From positions 625,502-689,501 of the forward strand of contig LT598460.1 of assembly GCA_900074725.1 (NCBI GenBank): a DNA stretch of 64,000 nt, in the 5' to 3' direction. Below are positions 1-9,434 of the stretch, piece by piece. Numbering within the stretch: the first letter of the stretch is position 1; each line of letters opens with the position of its first letter. This DNA is from Lachancea dasiensis (taxonomy: Eukaryota; Ascomycota; Saccharomycetes; Saccharomycetales; Saccharomycetaceae). The translations under genes were made by a program, and so were the position numbers. The notes below the pieces were generated by a model. It was not told the DNA's origin. It saw only the letters and a program-made list of their open reading frames with translations, and did no database searches.

Positions 1-52
1 TCCACGGCTGAATTTCATATTTCAAATCGTCCCAGGATAGTGATTTCGCCAT
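1..52 (-). CDS. SPB4: SPB4 5' end (partial): DEAD-box ATP-dependent rRNA helicase
   Basis: Only the first 17 codons lie in the window; the gene runs off the left edge. The minus strand reads ATG at 52-50 and then MAKSLSWDDLKYEIQPW, which resembles the S. cerevisiae Spb4 start (MSKSLEWDNLGFSLLPW). Spb4 is a nucleolar DEAD-box helicase needed for 60S subunit maturation. The divergent neighbour is DEG1, as in S. cerevisiae (YFL002C-YFL001W), and this supports the call on so short a fragment. No helicase motif is inside the window. Confidence 0.8.
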   Translation of the reverse strand, partial: MAKSLSWDDLKYEIQPW

Positions 53-103
53 TGCTGACAACTCTTCATGCTCTTCGAAATTGGTATACTTCTTTTAATG
101 GTT

Positions 104-113
104 AAATTTTTCA
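104..113. promoter_or_regulatory. RRPE-like element in the SPB4-DEG1 promoter
   Basis: AAATTTTTCA, which is TGAAAAATTT on the other strand, matches the rRNA-processing element found before ribosome-biogenesis genes. It lies about 50 bp upstream of SPB4. The assignment rests on motif and position only; the motif is AT-rich and can occur by chance. Confidence 0.4.
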
Positions 114-212
114 TTAAAATCCATCATCCATCCATCACCAGAAAATACATGCATGTTGATCTGTTGGATACAAAGTCCTGAAGACAGTAGTTAACCTTGT
201 TCTACGCCCCAA

Positions 213-1526
213 ATGGGATTTATAACGAGAATATTAAGGCTTGGACGTAACATTCGGAAACCACTTCCTGACCGTGTCGATTACACGAAGTGGAACAAAG
301 ACGAGCTTATCAATAGAATCATAGAGTTGGAAGGTCAAAAGAAGCGCAAGGCAGATGAAACAGATGAAGTAGAGACCCAAATTGCCAAACGACCAAAGCC
401 TACCAAAGAAATAACTAGAAAACGCAAGAAAAAAGATCGGCCATTCAACTTCTCGAAGTACAACACACGGTTCATAGCAATAAAGTTTGCGTATCTCGGC
501 TGGAATTACAATGGCCTTGCAATTCAGAAAGAGCCAACCCCGTTGCCCACTGTGGAAGGCACAATACTCAAAGCCATGAATGCTTGTAAGCTTGTACCAT
601 CGATGAATCCTCAAGACTATAAGTTTAGCAGATGTGGGAGAACGGACAAGGGAGTTAGTGCCATGAACCAGGTTATATCGCTTAATGTGAGGTCCAGTTT
701 AACACACGAACAGCAACAAAATAGTTTTTTTGATGACAAGGAAATAAATTACGCTCATATCTTGAACCAAGTATTACCAGATGACATCCGCGTTTCTGCT
801 GTCTGTTTACGTCCTCCGGAGAACTTTGACGCCAGATTCTCTTGTCAATACCGTCACTACAGATATTTGTTCAGGGGGGATGGCCTTAACATAGAAAAGA
901 TGCACGAAGGAGCACTGTTGTATGAAGGTGAACATGATTTCAGGAACTTTTGTAAGCTCGATGGTTCAAAACAGATTACAAACTACAAGAGAACTATAAA
1001 GTCATCACGCATTATTAAGTTGAGTCATAACTTATATTGCTTGAATCTCATCGGCTCAGCATTTTTATGGCACCAAGTTCGCTGCATGATGGCCAACTTG
1101 TTTCTCGTGGGTCAAGAATTAGAAATGCCCTCTGTGATCACCGACATGCTAGATATCGAAAAAGTGAAGCAAAAGCCAATTTACGACATGGCGAGCGACA
1201 TCCCACTGATACTTTACGACTGCAGCTTTCCGGAAATGGACTGGACTAGCGCCAATCAGGGTGACTTCAAGTCTTTACAATCAAATAGGCGGGTTTATTC
1301 GATGGCTTTGGACTATGGCTTGAAAGCTGATATTTCCGATGTATTTGCTGATGTCCTTTCTGTTGATCAACAGGACCTTGGTGGTAGGACGAGAATCAAT
1401 CTAGGCGACGGTAAGGGGAAAGTAGTAGGAATTTATGAATCTTTATTGAGAAGAGAGGTCATGGACTCTGTGGCCACGGTTAATGAAAAGTTCAAACGTA
1501 AAAAGTCCAAAAAAACGGACTCTTAG
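213..1526 (+). CDS. DEG1: tRNA pseudouridine(38/39) synthase (Deg1/Pus3)
   Basis: 437-residue TruA-family pseudouridine synthase that isomerises uridines 38 and 39 of the tRNA anticodon stem-loop. The catalytic Asp is D145 in CGRTDKGVSA (residues 141-150). The upstream block FAYLGWNYNGLAIQKEPTPL and the later FLWHQVRCMM are typical of the eukaryotic Pus3 branch. The first 80 residues are a basic, low-complexity N-terminal extension, as in S. cerevisiae Deg1 (442 aa), and the C-terminus is lysine-rich. The first ATG is used and gives the family length. It is divergent from SPB4, the same pair as in S. cerevisiae next to CEN6. Confidence 0.96.
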   Translation: MGFITRILRLGRNIRKPLPDRVDYTKWNKDELINRIIELEGQKKRKADETDEVETQIAKRPKPTKEITRKRKKKDRPFNFSKYNTRFIAIKFAYLGWNYNGLAIQKEPTPLPTVEGTILKAMNACKLVPSMNPQDYKFSRCGRTDKGVSAMNQVISLNVRSSLTHEQQQNSFFDDKEINYAHILNQVLPDDIRVSAVCLRPPENFDARFSCQYRHYRYLFRGDGLNIEKMHEGALLYEGEHDFRNFCKLDGSKQITNYKRTIKSSRIIKLSHNLYCLNLIGSAFLWHQVRCMMANLFLVGQELEMPSVITDMLDIEKVKQKPIYDMASDIPLILYDCSFPEMDWTSANQGDFKSLQSNRRVYSMALDYGLKADISDVFADVLSVDQQDLGGRTRINLGDGKGKVVGIYESLLRREVMDSVATVNEKFKRKKSKKTDS

Positions 1527-1547
1527 CATAAAATGATATGGGGGCTA

Positions 1548-2252
1548 TCAATCGTCATGCGAGCGCACAATCCACGCGGGATCCCAGTAAATAGTTTCTC
1601 CAGCTGCTTGGCCATCAACCCAGAGCATGCCTTTGGCAACCATCTCTTTCAACACGGCGTCGCTTCGAACCGGCATCCAATCCATATTTATTCTCAGAAG
1701 AGATACACTAGCGTAACCTAACACGGAACAGACCTCGAGAATTTTGGTATGGTCATTTGTTAACTCGTTGGGTACGCTGCGTAAATATTTCTTGTTCTTT
1801 ATTGTGAAGACTTCAAGTCCCCCATCCAAAGTTTCCAACATTTCTACTGCCTTTTGCAAATCTGCCATGTCGACTTTAAGCTGTTGAAAATGGCCTTTGT
1901 GCAACTCATCGAAGGATATCACACCACCGTTCAGATCTTGGGTATGCCGGCAAAGCTCTATGACTTTGACGCAAATTTCGTAAAAATAATCGTTAACGTC
2001 AAACAAGTGGCGTTCCTTGTCAAACAGGCAAATTGGGTCTATTCCGATGGAGCTACACATCTTGATGAACTTCACTCTGAAATCTGGATTGGCTTTTAGC
2101 TCTGAATTATGATCTTTAGCAAAATCTACTAGCTTTTCTTGAAAAGCATTCAATTGTAAATCTAATTCTCTATTCTGCCGGCTCAATAAAGTGGCCGTAG
2201 CTTCATAGTGCTCGGAACGTTCCGCATTGAAGGCTGCTAGACCGTGCCTCAT
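1548..2252 (-). CDS. SNF8: ESCRT-II subunit Snf8/Vps22
   Basis: 234-residue protein of the Snf8/Vps22 family, a subunit of the endosomal ESCRT-II complex (with Vps25 and Vps36) that sorts ubiquitinated cargo into multivesicular bodies. The family-typical start GLAAFNAERSEHYE and the segment FIKMCSSIGIDP are present, followed by the tandem winged-helix region (SVPNELTNDHTKILEVCSVL). Length matches S. cerevisiae Snf8 (233 aa). The reading frame stays open two codons upstream, but that start would be GTG; the ATG at 2252 is chosen. It is convergent with DEG1, with the stop codons about 20 bp apart. In S. cerevisiae this gene (YPL002C) sits by CEN16, not beside DEG1. Confidence 0.95.
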   Translation of the reverse strand: MRHGLAAFNAERSEHYEATATLLSRQNRELDLQLNAFQEKLVDFAKDHNSELKANPDFRVKFIKMCSSIGIDPICLFDKERHLFDVNDYFYEICVKVIELCRHTQDLNGGVISFDELHKGHFQQLKVDMADLQKAVEMLETLDGGLEVFTIKNKKYLRSVPNELTNDHTKILEVCSVLGYASVSLLRINMDWMPVRSDAVLKEMVAKGMLWVDGQAAGETIYWDPAWIVRSHDD

Positions 2253-2381
2253 TCCCACACCCCGAAGCTTGTACCTTAATGCTCAGCTCAATATAAGGTG
2301 TAAAAATATTTAGATGAAATCATTATAAAACATGATAGAAACAGCCTGGAACCAAAGCTGAAAACAAAAAGCTCTTCCAAA

Positions 2382-3557
2382 ATGGATGCGGCAAGTCAGA
2401 TGAAGCCAGATGCTTGGACTGTTTCTTCTAATGAAGCGTTGAAGCTATCGCTTGTTGACGAACAAGGTGCGGTTCAATTTTGCCCCATCTTCACCTATCC
2501 GATTTTTGGTGATTCAGAGCAGATATTCGGTTACCAAGACTTACAAATTTTTCTAGCATTCGATTCGATCACATTCAAACCCTTCTCTAATGTTAGGTAT
2601 TCCGCCAAGCTTATGGACACTGTCGATGACGTTCAAAAGAAGATTTTGGAGTTTTTACCTCCCAATGACGTTGTTGTAAAGGATGAAATAAGCTGGGTTG
2701 ACATGTTTACCAAAGAGCGCCTATCTTTCAACCTACCTGGTAGTCACTTGAGGATAAAGAGTTATGACATTGAAGATGAGCAATTCGCAATTTACAAAGT
2801 TCAGCTTCAGGACCCTAAAATCAAACTTCTCCACAAACGCATGCAAATATTCACACTCTTCTTCATTGAATCAGCTTCGTACATCGACGACGAAGACGAA
2901 GGATGGGAAATATTCCTCACTTTCAATGTTAAAACTAAACAGTGTATTGGATACAGTACTACGTACCAATATTGGAAATACACCGGTGGTCCTGAGTTTG
3001 ATATTGACGCGAACTCGTCAGCGACAGGAAAAATATCACAATTTCTTATCTTCCCCCCCTATCAAGGCAAAGGCCATGGCTCTTTGCTTTATAATGCCAT
3101 TTTTGACATATGGCTAGGAAGTCCTAGCGTTCGGGAGATAACCGTTGAAGACCCTAACGAGAGCTTCGATATTTTGAGAGATCGGAATGACTTTCTCCGG
3201 CTCCAGGGCACGGGCTTTGCCGAAGCTATTCCTGATCAGCTCCCTTTGGATCAAGAATGGCTTAAATCCCAAAGGCTTTCGCTAAAACTGGAAAAACGGC
3301 AGTTTATGCGACTGATAGAGATGACACTCCTTAATAAATCATCTCTCAATTTCCGGCTGCAAGTAAAGAAGCGACTCTTCGAGAAAAATTTCGAAATTTT
3401 GAGTGACTTAGATATCGCTGCGAGAAATGACAAGCTTCAGAGTGCATTCATTTCGGTTAAAGAAGAGTATGAAAGTATTCTGAGGTCTCTTAAATCTGCG
3501 AAGCGTCTTGGTGCTGATCATGCCAATTCAGCTCCCAAGAGACTAAAAACGAACTAA
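2382..3557 (+). CDS. HAT1: Histone acetyltransferase type B catalytic subunit Hat1
   Basis: 391-residue GNAT-family acetyltransferase that acetylates new histone H4 on Lys5/12 before chromatin assembly, working with Hat2. The acetyl-CoA-binding motif A is Q228-G-K-G-H-G233 within FLIFPPYQGKGHG. The expected catalytic Glu is E256 in ITVEDPNE, followed by the conserved LRDRND. Length is close to S. cerevisiae Hat1 (374 aa). It is divergent from SNF8 (129 bp between start codons), the same pair as YPL002C-YPL001W. The gene ends at the AT-rich centromere candidate. The C-terminus carries a basic KRLGADHAN...PKRLKTN tail that may act as a nuclear signal (inference). Confidence 0.96.
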   Translation: MDAASQMKPDAWTVSSNEALKLSLVDEQGAVQFCPIFTYPIFGDSEQIFGYQDLQIFLAFDSITFKPFSNVRYSAKLMDTVDDVQKKILEFLPPNDVVVKDEISWVDMFTKERLSFNLPGSHLRIKSYDIEDEQFAIYKVQLQDPKIKLLHKRMQIFTLFFIESASYIDDEDEGWEIFLTFNVKTKQCIGYSTTYQYWKYTGGPEFDIDANSSATGKISQFLIFPPYQGKGHGSLLYNAIFDIWLGSPSVREITVEDPNESFDILRDRNDFLRLQGTGFAEAIPDQLPLDQEWLKSQRLSLKLEKRQFMRLIEMTLLNKSSLNFRLQVKKRLFEKNFEILSDLDIAARNDKLQSAFISVKEEYESILRSLKSAKRLGADHANSAPKRLKTN

Positions 3558-3608
3558 ATAAATCTTTATTAATTCACAACTTTAAAAAATATATGAAGAT
3601 TGATATTA

Positions 3609-3725
3609 GTCATCTGATCCCTTTATGTTTTAAATTAAAAAAGTGTTATAAACAATATACAAATTAAAATATAATGCAAGCAAAATTAGAAAAAGTTGTT
3701 GTGTTAGAGGTCCGAAACCCGTTTT
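3609..3725 (+). other. Candidate point centromere (CDEI/CDEII/CDEIII-like)
   Basis: Position is the main evidence. The flanking genes HAT1 (YPL001W) and LOC1 (YFR001W) border CEN16 and CEN6 in S. cerevisiae, so the ancestral centromere is expected in this 480-bp gap. A CDEIII-like block TGTGTTAGAGGTCCGAAA lies at 3700-3717, with the CCGAA core intact but the preceding T-run degraded. An 83-bp stretch at 3617-3699 is about 82% A+T, the usual CDEII length and composition. A CDEI-like GTCATCTG at 3609-3616 differs from RTCACRTG at two bases. The spacing fits well and the motif matches are imperfect. The locus is likely; the exact boundaries are uncertain. Confidence 0.5.
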
Positions 3726-3919
3726 TGTGGTGTAGGACTGGAGTACTTCTCTTACCACTGAATTATCAAAAAGATGTTTACCTCAAATAAAATATACAAC
3801 TTTGGTCAGCTCCACCCTTGGTTAGAAGTATCGCCTTAAAAATGGGAAAGTTAGTCCAGTTTAATCCTCCATAAGTTCTCGTGATTGTTGGTCTCATCGT
3901 AGAGTTTGTGTCTGTTAAT

Positions 3920-3927
3920 GTCACATG
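3920..3927 (+). promoter_or_regulatory. Cbf1/CDEI-type site (GTCACATG) upstream of LOC1
   Basis: An exact RTCACRTG match lies 111 bp before the LOC1 ATG. It is a perfect CDEI sequence, but no CCG-containing CDEIII lies at the right distance on the right strand. A Cbf1 promoter site is therefore the better reading. Confidence 0.4.
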
Positions 3928-4037
3928 AATATACAAAATAGAACTCAGTATAATACTCTTCGAAAAACTTTTCTAGTCATCTCTGTCCATCGATACTACT
4001 TATAATATCCCAAAAGCCAGAGCGACTTGTGGTGAGG

Positions 4038-4670
4038 ATGGCAGGGAAGCAAACAAAGACGGCCAAGCGTGCGAATAAGCAAAATGGACAGAGGGAAGTT
4101 ACTTCTGAGGTGTTTCAAGATTCTCAAGCCAGAAATCAACTCATAAATGCTCCTAACCTTACTGAGAAATCCAAAACTAAGAAACCAAGTAAATTGAAAG
4201 TATCGAAAGAGCAGGCTCTCGCACGGCTCTATGGCTCGAAGAATAAAAACACCAAAACGTATTCGGACAAGGAATTGAATCTGCCGACATTAAATCGGGC
4301 AATAATTCCAGGTGTGAAGATAAAGCGTGGTAAAAAGGGCAAGAAGTTTGTTGGTGACCATGATTCACTTTTACTAGAAAGGCTAATAAGCACAATTGGA
4401 GACAAGGATGAGGAGCTTACCGAGAGTAAATTAGAAAAGGCTCGCAGATTGGAGGAAATAAGAGAATTGAAAAGACAAGAAATTGAGAGAAAAGAGGAGG
4501 CGAAGAAGGATAAACTTGATGCGAAGAAAGGTGAATTGAAGAAGAAGGCATCTGTAGCCAGATCTTTGCGGAGGAAAAACAAGAGAGAAGAAGAAGTTAA
4601 CGAGAGGAAGGCATCTGGAAAACCTGGCATTGAAGGAAAGCGAGCAAAGAAATCTGTCACTTTTGCATAG
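4038..4670 (+). CDS. LOC1: Loc1: nuclear mRNA-localisation and 60S biogenesis factor
   Basis: 210-residue, very basic protein matching S. cerevisiae Loc1 (204 aa) along its length. Shared segments include [37 protein letters not shown] and [20 protein letters not shown]. Loc1 is a nucleolar RNA-binding protein needed for ASH1 mRNA localisation and 60S subunit assembly. The C-terminal half is a long charged helix and probable coiled coil (about residues 130-190). The frame is open three codons upstream but only from GTG, so the ATG at 4038 is used. In S. cerevisiae it is the first gene right of CEN6. Confidence 0.95.
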   Translation: MAGKQTKTAKRANKQNGQREVTSEVFQDSQARNQLINAPNLTEKSKTKKPSKLKVSKEQALARLYGSKNKNTKTYSDKELNLPTLNRAIIPGVKIKRGKKGKKFVGDHDSLLLERLISTIGDKDEELTESKLEKARRLEEIRELKRQEIERKEEAKKDKLDAKKGELKKKASVARSLRRKNKREEEVNERKASGKPGIEGKRAKKSVTFA

Positions 4671-4947
4671 AGGCAGTTTTGCATATTTTGGTAACAAAAA
4701 ATAGTTACCTATCTCAGGTGACCCTCATTTCATCGAGCACACTTGCTACTTAATTTTGTATAGTAAAAATGTACCAACTTTGGTTGCGCAACGTCCCGAT
4801 CCCGTTATGTAATTGCTGGGATGACGCTTTCTCGTGAATCTCTTGTATTGATCGTTGGCTATCGAGAGGAGAAAAAAATTTATAAAGTTTCATGAGCACT
4901 TAATTATCTAAACAAACAAGACCAAACCAGTCAACCTGTAATAGGCA

Positions 4948-7491
4948 ATGAATGCGGACAAGGGAGCGGGTATTAAGAGTCTTGGGATCCATGATAGCCT
5001 TTCCAAAGACTCTGCGAAAGTTTTCAGCAATTTGATTGAAACCGCGAAGAGTTTACCAACCACCTCTTCAGAACTTGGGGCAATACAATTAAGCGTCAAT
5101 GAGATTAAAAAGAGGGCTCATGAACTAAGAGCAAAAACAAAACCTAAAAATGATCATACCAGGGCTCATTATCTACTTGCGGGAAGCGGTCTAGCTATCC
5201 AGGATGTCGAGTCATCTCTAAAAGCGCTCAAGTCAAGGCAATTGATGGAGCAAAATGTGATCAATAGAGCAGTTGAGGACGATCTCGACACTTACTTGAA
5301 GACAAAGAAAGATGAAAATATATTATCTTCAATTGAACAGTCACTAGCATCTGCAGCTAAAGACTTTGACAATTTTATCAATCAGAACTTCAACCTTGAC
5401 TGGGAGCAAAGAAAAATCGAAGTTCGAGAAAATTTTGGCATTCTAACGAAGAAAAGAAGGAGTAACAAGCATTCTGTCGAAGTTCAGTCGTCAATGCTAC
5501 CTCCAAAATGGGGAGGAAGTGGGCGTAGCATCCTAGATGGTGATTCTAGGCTCAATGTCAACGAAAATTTTGCCACAAGGGCCAAATTCGAAAAGTACGC
5601 CAAAACAATCAACAGTTTCAACAACGCTCGACAAGGTGGCTACGACTTTTCTTTGTCACATGAGGTCTTGCAATGTTTTACCGATCCGACCGATGCAAAT
5701 AATAGACAACTTCCAGAGGCATGGAAAATTTTGGACCATGCACATAAGGTCAAGGACGTTGTCTCTTCTTCTAAATCATTCCTTGAAAAACAGTTTTTGG
5801 ATTACGTTGGGCTGCTGTACACAAAAGTTGCGGGCGAGGGCCTGCCTACGAATGTGAATAAGGTTAAGGCTTTCATCGATCACAAACTTAAAAATGTGAA
5901 CAACACCTGGAAGTATGGAAATTTGACTATTGTTAACGGTGTACCAATATGGGCATTCATCTTCTATTTACTTAGAGCAGGCTTAGTTCAAGATGCTTTG
6001 GAGGTCGCCGTCGCCAATAAACTGAGTTTCAAAAAGGTAGAGCAATCTTTTCTGACCTTTTTTAAGGCGTATGTTAATTCGAAAGATCGAAAACTCCCTA
6101 ATGAGTTTATCTCAAGATTGCACACAGAATACAACCAGCATATAAAAAACGCCTTAGATGGAGATCCATTTAGACTCGCGGTCTACAAGATTATTGGACG
6201 GTGTGACCTGACCCGCAAGAACATTTCATCGATCACTTTAAGCATCGAGGATTGGATTTGGATTCATCTTATGCTCATAAAGCAAGATGTATCAAAAGAA
6301 GACCCAGTGTACGAAAAGTATGAATTGACAGATTTTCAAACAATAATATCATCGCATGGGGCATCCATGTTCAATGGCTCCTATTTAAACGCCTTGATGT
6401 TGAGTGGAATGTATGAGTTAGCAATTGAGCATGCTATGACCATAAATGAAATTGACGCTGTTCACCTCGCTATCGGCTTGGCGTGCTACGAGAAACTGAA
6501 CATATCGTCTTCCAAGGATGGCAATAATAATGAACTCGTATCGTGTCAAGATGGCGAAATGAAACTAAATATGACCAAGTTACTTGGAAACTACACTAAG
6601 TCTTTCAAATTTTCTGACCCCAGAATTGCGGTCGAATACCTGGTTCTTATTAATCTAGGGGCAACTCCCGAGGGCCCTGAAGTATGTCACGAAGTGTTGA
6701 GAGAGCTGGTGTTAGAAACTAAAGAGTTCACAATTCTTTTGGGTAAGGTCAATCGTGATGGAACTAGGATTCCTGGTGTAATTGAAGAAAGACAATCTTT
6801 GATTTCCCTGACCGATGAACAAGCCTTTTTGCATAAAATTACAGAGCAAGCAGCAAGACGTGCGGATGAAGATGGCAGGGTTTTGGATAGCTTGCTATTG
6901 TATCAACTGGCTGACGAATACGATATTGTAATAGGTATTGTCAACAAGTTGCTAAGTGATCTTCTGAGCAACACCGACATATCCCAGCCCTTGCTAAATC
7001 TGGACGACAATAGCGAGACAAATCCGGTATTAATCGCTAGGAAACTGATAAATGTATACGTGAACAATTTGGAGATCGCACAAAAGATTCATGCAAAGCG
7101 TAAGGAAACGTGTATACTACTACTGAAAATGGTAGACATCCGAAAAGCGTTTTACTTGCACAATTGGTCACTAACGCTTGAGAAATTGGAGGGGATTGAT
7201 ATGATACCTTTTGCAGATGAGTTGTCATCACGTAAAAGGGCCCAGGAATTCTCCAATCTAAGTTCTGATATCAAGAAGAATATACCCAATCTCCTAATCA
7301 TCGCCATGACCTGCGTGTCGAAAATAGTTGGGGAGCTAAATAGCAGCGAGTATCAGTCACCGGCCAAGGCACAGCAGGTAGAGGCCTTGAAGAGGCTGGC
7401 TAAAAATTGCATGATCTATGCCGGCATGATCCAGTATAGTATGCCTCGTGAAACGTACAGTATTTTGATCAACATTGAGGTTGCCCTTTAA
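4948..7491 (+). CDS. NIC96: Linker nucleoporin Nic96
   Basis: 847-residue scaffold nucleoporin (S. cerevisiae Nic96 is 839 aa). The N-terminal 150 residues carry the helical segment that binds the Nsp1-Nup49-Nup57 complex. The rest is an alpha-helical solenoid, with conserved stretches such as EAWKILDHAHKVKDVV and GVPIWAFIFYLLRAGL. It anchors the central channel complex in the inner ring of the nuclear pore. The first ATG gives the family length. It lies directly after LOC1 on the same strand, as in S. cerevisiae. Confidence 0.97.
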   Translation: MNADKGAGIKSLGIHDSLSKDSAKVFSNLIETAKSLPTTSSELGAIQLSVNEIKKRAHELRAKTKPKNDHTRAHYLLAGSGLAIQDVESSLKALKSRQLMEQNVINRAVEDDLDTYLKTKKDENILSSIEQSLASAAKDFDNFINQNFNLDWEQRKIEVRENFGILTKKRRSNKHSVEVQSSMLPPKWGGSGRSILDGDSRLNVNENFATRAKFEKYAKTINSFNNARQGGYDFSLSHEVLQCFTDPTDANNRQLPEAWKILDHAHKVKDVVSSSKSFLEKQFLDYVGLLYTKVAGEGLPTNVNKVKAFIDHKLKNVNNTWKYGNLTIVNGVPIWAFIFYLLRAGLVQDALEVAVANKLSFKKVEQSFLTFFKAYVNSKDRKLPNEFISRLHTEYNQHIKNALDGDPFRLAVYKIIGRCDLTRKNISSITLSIEDWIWIHLMLIKQDVSKEDPVYEKYELTDFQTIISSHGASMFNGSYLNALMLSGMYELAIEHAMTINEIDAVHLAIGLACYEKLNISSSKDGNNNELVSCQDGEMKLNMTKLLGNYTKSFKFSDPRIAVEYLVLINLGATPEGPEVCHEVLRELVLETKEFTILLGKVNRDGTRIPGVIEERQSLISLTDEQAFLHKITEQAARRADEDGRVLDSLLLYQLADEYDIVIGIVNKLLSDLLSNTDISQPLLNLDDNSETNPVLIARKLINVYVNNLEIAQKIHAKRKETCILLLKMVDIRKAFYLHNWSLTLEKLEGIDMIPFADELSSRKRAQEFSNLSSDIKKNIPNLLIIAMTCVSKIVGELNSSEYQSPAKAQQVEALKRLAKNCMIYAGMIQYSMPRETYSILINIEVAL

Positions 7492-7667
7492 ATGAATGGT
7501 AACCACGGTCGTTAGTGGAGGCTGTTGGTGGCAGATCAAGATATATGTACTACTTTTGTTGTTGGAGGATGCACTTTGTAGCCTATGTATGCTACATAGA
7601 TTTAAAGAAAAAACTCGAATAGAAAGTTTTAGCTTTGTAGAAACGTCCGGATTCTGACCTAGTTCAT

Positions 7668-8135
7668 TTAAGTTTGCCTTATTCGTGATTGAGTGTAATC
7701 CGGCTGGACTTCATAGGCGTTCGGGCTGGAAGACCGTTTTTGTTCCAACTTGCGACGGCGCCTTTCCTTCCTCGCTTTTCGCCTGCTTTCTAAGTCCATT
7801 CCCTTGGAAGCTTCGCTGTCGGACTCAGAAGATGATGATTCAGATGACTGGGACGAATTGTGATGGGGATGGTGATTGCAATCCTCATTGTCGTCAGCTA
7901 GATCCTCCAGATTTTGCTGAGGATGGAATATACAACAAACTTTGGATTTCTTCTTGTTCATGTGCTCGTTGTCTACTACATCATCTTTCCAACGAACTTT
8001 GTTTCGCTGATCACCTCTCTTAGATGTGTCACTTTGGGTTGGGCCCGTATGTGGTACATCTGTACTCCCGCGTAATTGTAAAACGGGCAGAGATTGCGAG
8101 GTTGTCACTACTGTTCCTTCTTTACGTTCTTGCAT
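7668..8135 (-). CDS. YPI1: Ypi1: regulatory subunit/inhibitor of protein phosphatase 1
   Basis: 155-residue hydrophilic protein of the inhibitor-3 (Ypi1/PPP1R11) family, which binds type 1 phosphatase Glc7 in the nucleus. The PP1-docking motif is KVRW (residues 46-49) in KVRWKDDVVDNEHMNKKK, followed by the conserved KVCCIFHPQ. A Ser/Asp/Glu-rich stretch leads to an Arg/Lys-rich helix and the conserved SPNAYEVQPDY near the C-terminus. S. cerevisiae Ypi1 has the same length. It is convergent with NIC96 and divergent from RPN11, the YFR002-003-004 order. Confidence 0.95.
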   Translation of the reverse strand: MQERKEGTVVTTSQSLPVLQLRGSTDVPHTGPTQSDTSKRGDQRNKVRWKDDVVDNEHMNKKKSKVCCIFHPQQNLEDLADDNEDCNHHPHHNSSQSSESSSSESDSEASKGMDLESRRKARKERRRRKLEQKRSSSPNAYEVQPDYTQSRIRQT

Positions 8136-8302
8136 TCGATTATGTTGAATTTCTGTGCTTGGAGAGACAGTTTGTCTAAAGGACTAGTCATGGGTAAAGT
8201 GATGGATGAGATCTCTGTAGTTTCGTACAAAAAATGTTAATTTGCAGAATTATAGTAGGCGATAATAACTTTGTCGTTTTAAACTGAGCTTAACCTTAGC
8301 AG

Positions 8303-8311
8303 GGTGGCAAA
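8303..8311 (+). promoter_or_regulatory. PACE element (Rpn4 site) in the RPN11 promoter
   Basis: GGTGGCAAA is an exact proteasome-associated control element, 87 bp before the RPN11 ATG. Rpn4 binds this motif before most proteasome genes in S. cerevisiae, so the same control is likely here. Confidence 0.85.
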
Positions 8312-8397
8312 ACGGCACATACATAAGGTGGAATAATACCTCGGTAGCTATAATTTCTCCACACTTGAGAAAAGAGAATTGAGTTGCTTGTACAAAA

Positions 8398-9336
8398 ATG
8401 GAAAGACTTCAGAGATTGATGATGAATCAAAGAGCAGGTGTTATGGGAGGTGCGGCAACAGCCGAATCGCCTATGGATGACACGAAAGAGACAGTATACA
8501 TATCGTCGCTTGCTCTGCTTAAAATGTTGAAGCATGGTCGTTTGGGCGTTCCTATGGAAGTGATGGGGCTGATGCTAGGCGAGTTTGTTGACGATTACAC
8601 AGTAAGCGTGGTTGACGTTTTTGCCATGCCTCAGTCCGGAACAGGAGTATCGGTAGAAGCTGTTGATGACGTATTCCAGGCCAAGATGATGGATATGTTG
8701 AAGCAGACGGGTAGAGATCAAATGGTAGTCGGCTGGTACCATTCCCACCCTGGATTTGGGTGCTGGCTTTCTTCGGTAGACGTCAACACGCAGAAGTCTT
8801 TTGAACAGCTGAACAGTCGAGCAGTAGCTGTCGTCGTTGACCCCATACAGTCTGTTAAGGGAAAGGTTGTGGTAGATGCTTTCAGGTTAATCGACACTAA
8901 TATGATAATGAGGAATCAGGAACCAAGGCAAACCACATCGAATGCCGGGTTGTTAAACAAACCAAATATTCAAGCTTTGATTCACGGTTTGAATAGGCAC
9001 TATTATTCTCTGAACATCGACTACCATAAGACAAACGCCGAGACCAACATGCTCTTAAATCTGCATAAGGAACAATGGCAATCCGGTTTGAAAATGAACG
9101 ATTATCAAGAAAAAGAGCACAAGAACCTTCAAGCTACGCAGGATATGCTCAAGATTGCAGAGCTCTATTCAAAGAGAATCGAGGAAGAAAAGGATTTAAC
9201 GGAAGAAGAATTAAAGACACGATATGTAGGCAAGCAAGACCCCAAAAAGCATCTTTCCGAAACGGCTGAAGCTGTACTAGAGGATAACGTTGTATCAGTT
9301 CTGACAGCGAACGTCAACGCATTTGCTTTGAAGTAG
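8398..9336 (+). CDS. RPN11: 26S proteasome lid deubiquitinase Rpn11
   Basis: 312-residue JAMM/MPN+ metalloprotease of the proteasome lid that removes ubiquitin chains from substrates during degradation. The full zinc site is visible: E54 in [13 protein letters not shown], then H115-x-H117, S125 and D128 in [14 protein letters not shown]. The C-terminal third is the helical lid-bundle segment ([24 protein letters not shown]). It is almost the same length as S. cerevisiae Rpn11 (306 aa). A PACE site lies just upstream. Confidence 0.98.
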   Translation: MERLQRLMMNQRAGVMGGAATAESPMDDTKETVYISSLALLKMLKHGRLGVPMEVMGLMLGEFVDDYTVSVVDVFAMPQSGTGVSVEAVDDVFQAKMMDMLKQTGRDQMVVGWYHSHPGFGCWLSSVDVNTQKSFEQLNSRAVAVVVDPIQSVKGKVVVDAFRLIDTNMIMRNQEPRQTTSNAGLLNKPNIQALIHGLNRHYYSLNIDYHKTNAETNMLLNLHKEQWQSGLKMNDYQEKEHKNLQATQDMLKIAELYSKRIEEEKDLTEEELKTRYVGKQDPKKHLSETAEAVLEDNVVSVLTANVNAFALK

Positions 9337-9434
9337 ATACTTTTATAATGCAAACTCTTGAAATCGCAATTGCGCATAAAAGTTTCAAGCAATCACAATA
9401 ACTAAACATCACTTCAAAAAACATTGATCCCAGG

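Noticed and set aside
3690-3790. tRNA-like sequence on the minus strand beside the centromere candidate (ATAATTCAGTGGTAAGAG resembles a D-arm)
   Set aside because: No anticodon stem forms, the T-arm does not pair, and the B-box is out of register. At most a chance or long-decayed resemblance. It overlaps the CCGAA block and so slightly weakens the CDEIII call.
3920-3927. Perfect CDEI (GTCACATG) as the centromere's CDEI
   Set aside because: It would require a CDEIII about 80-90 bp to the right. No CCG core is present before the LOC1 start.
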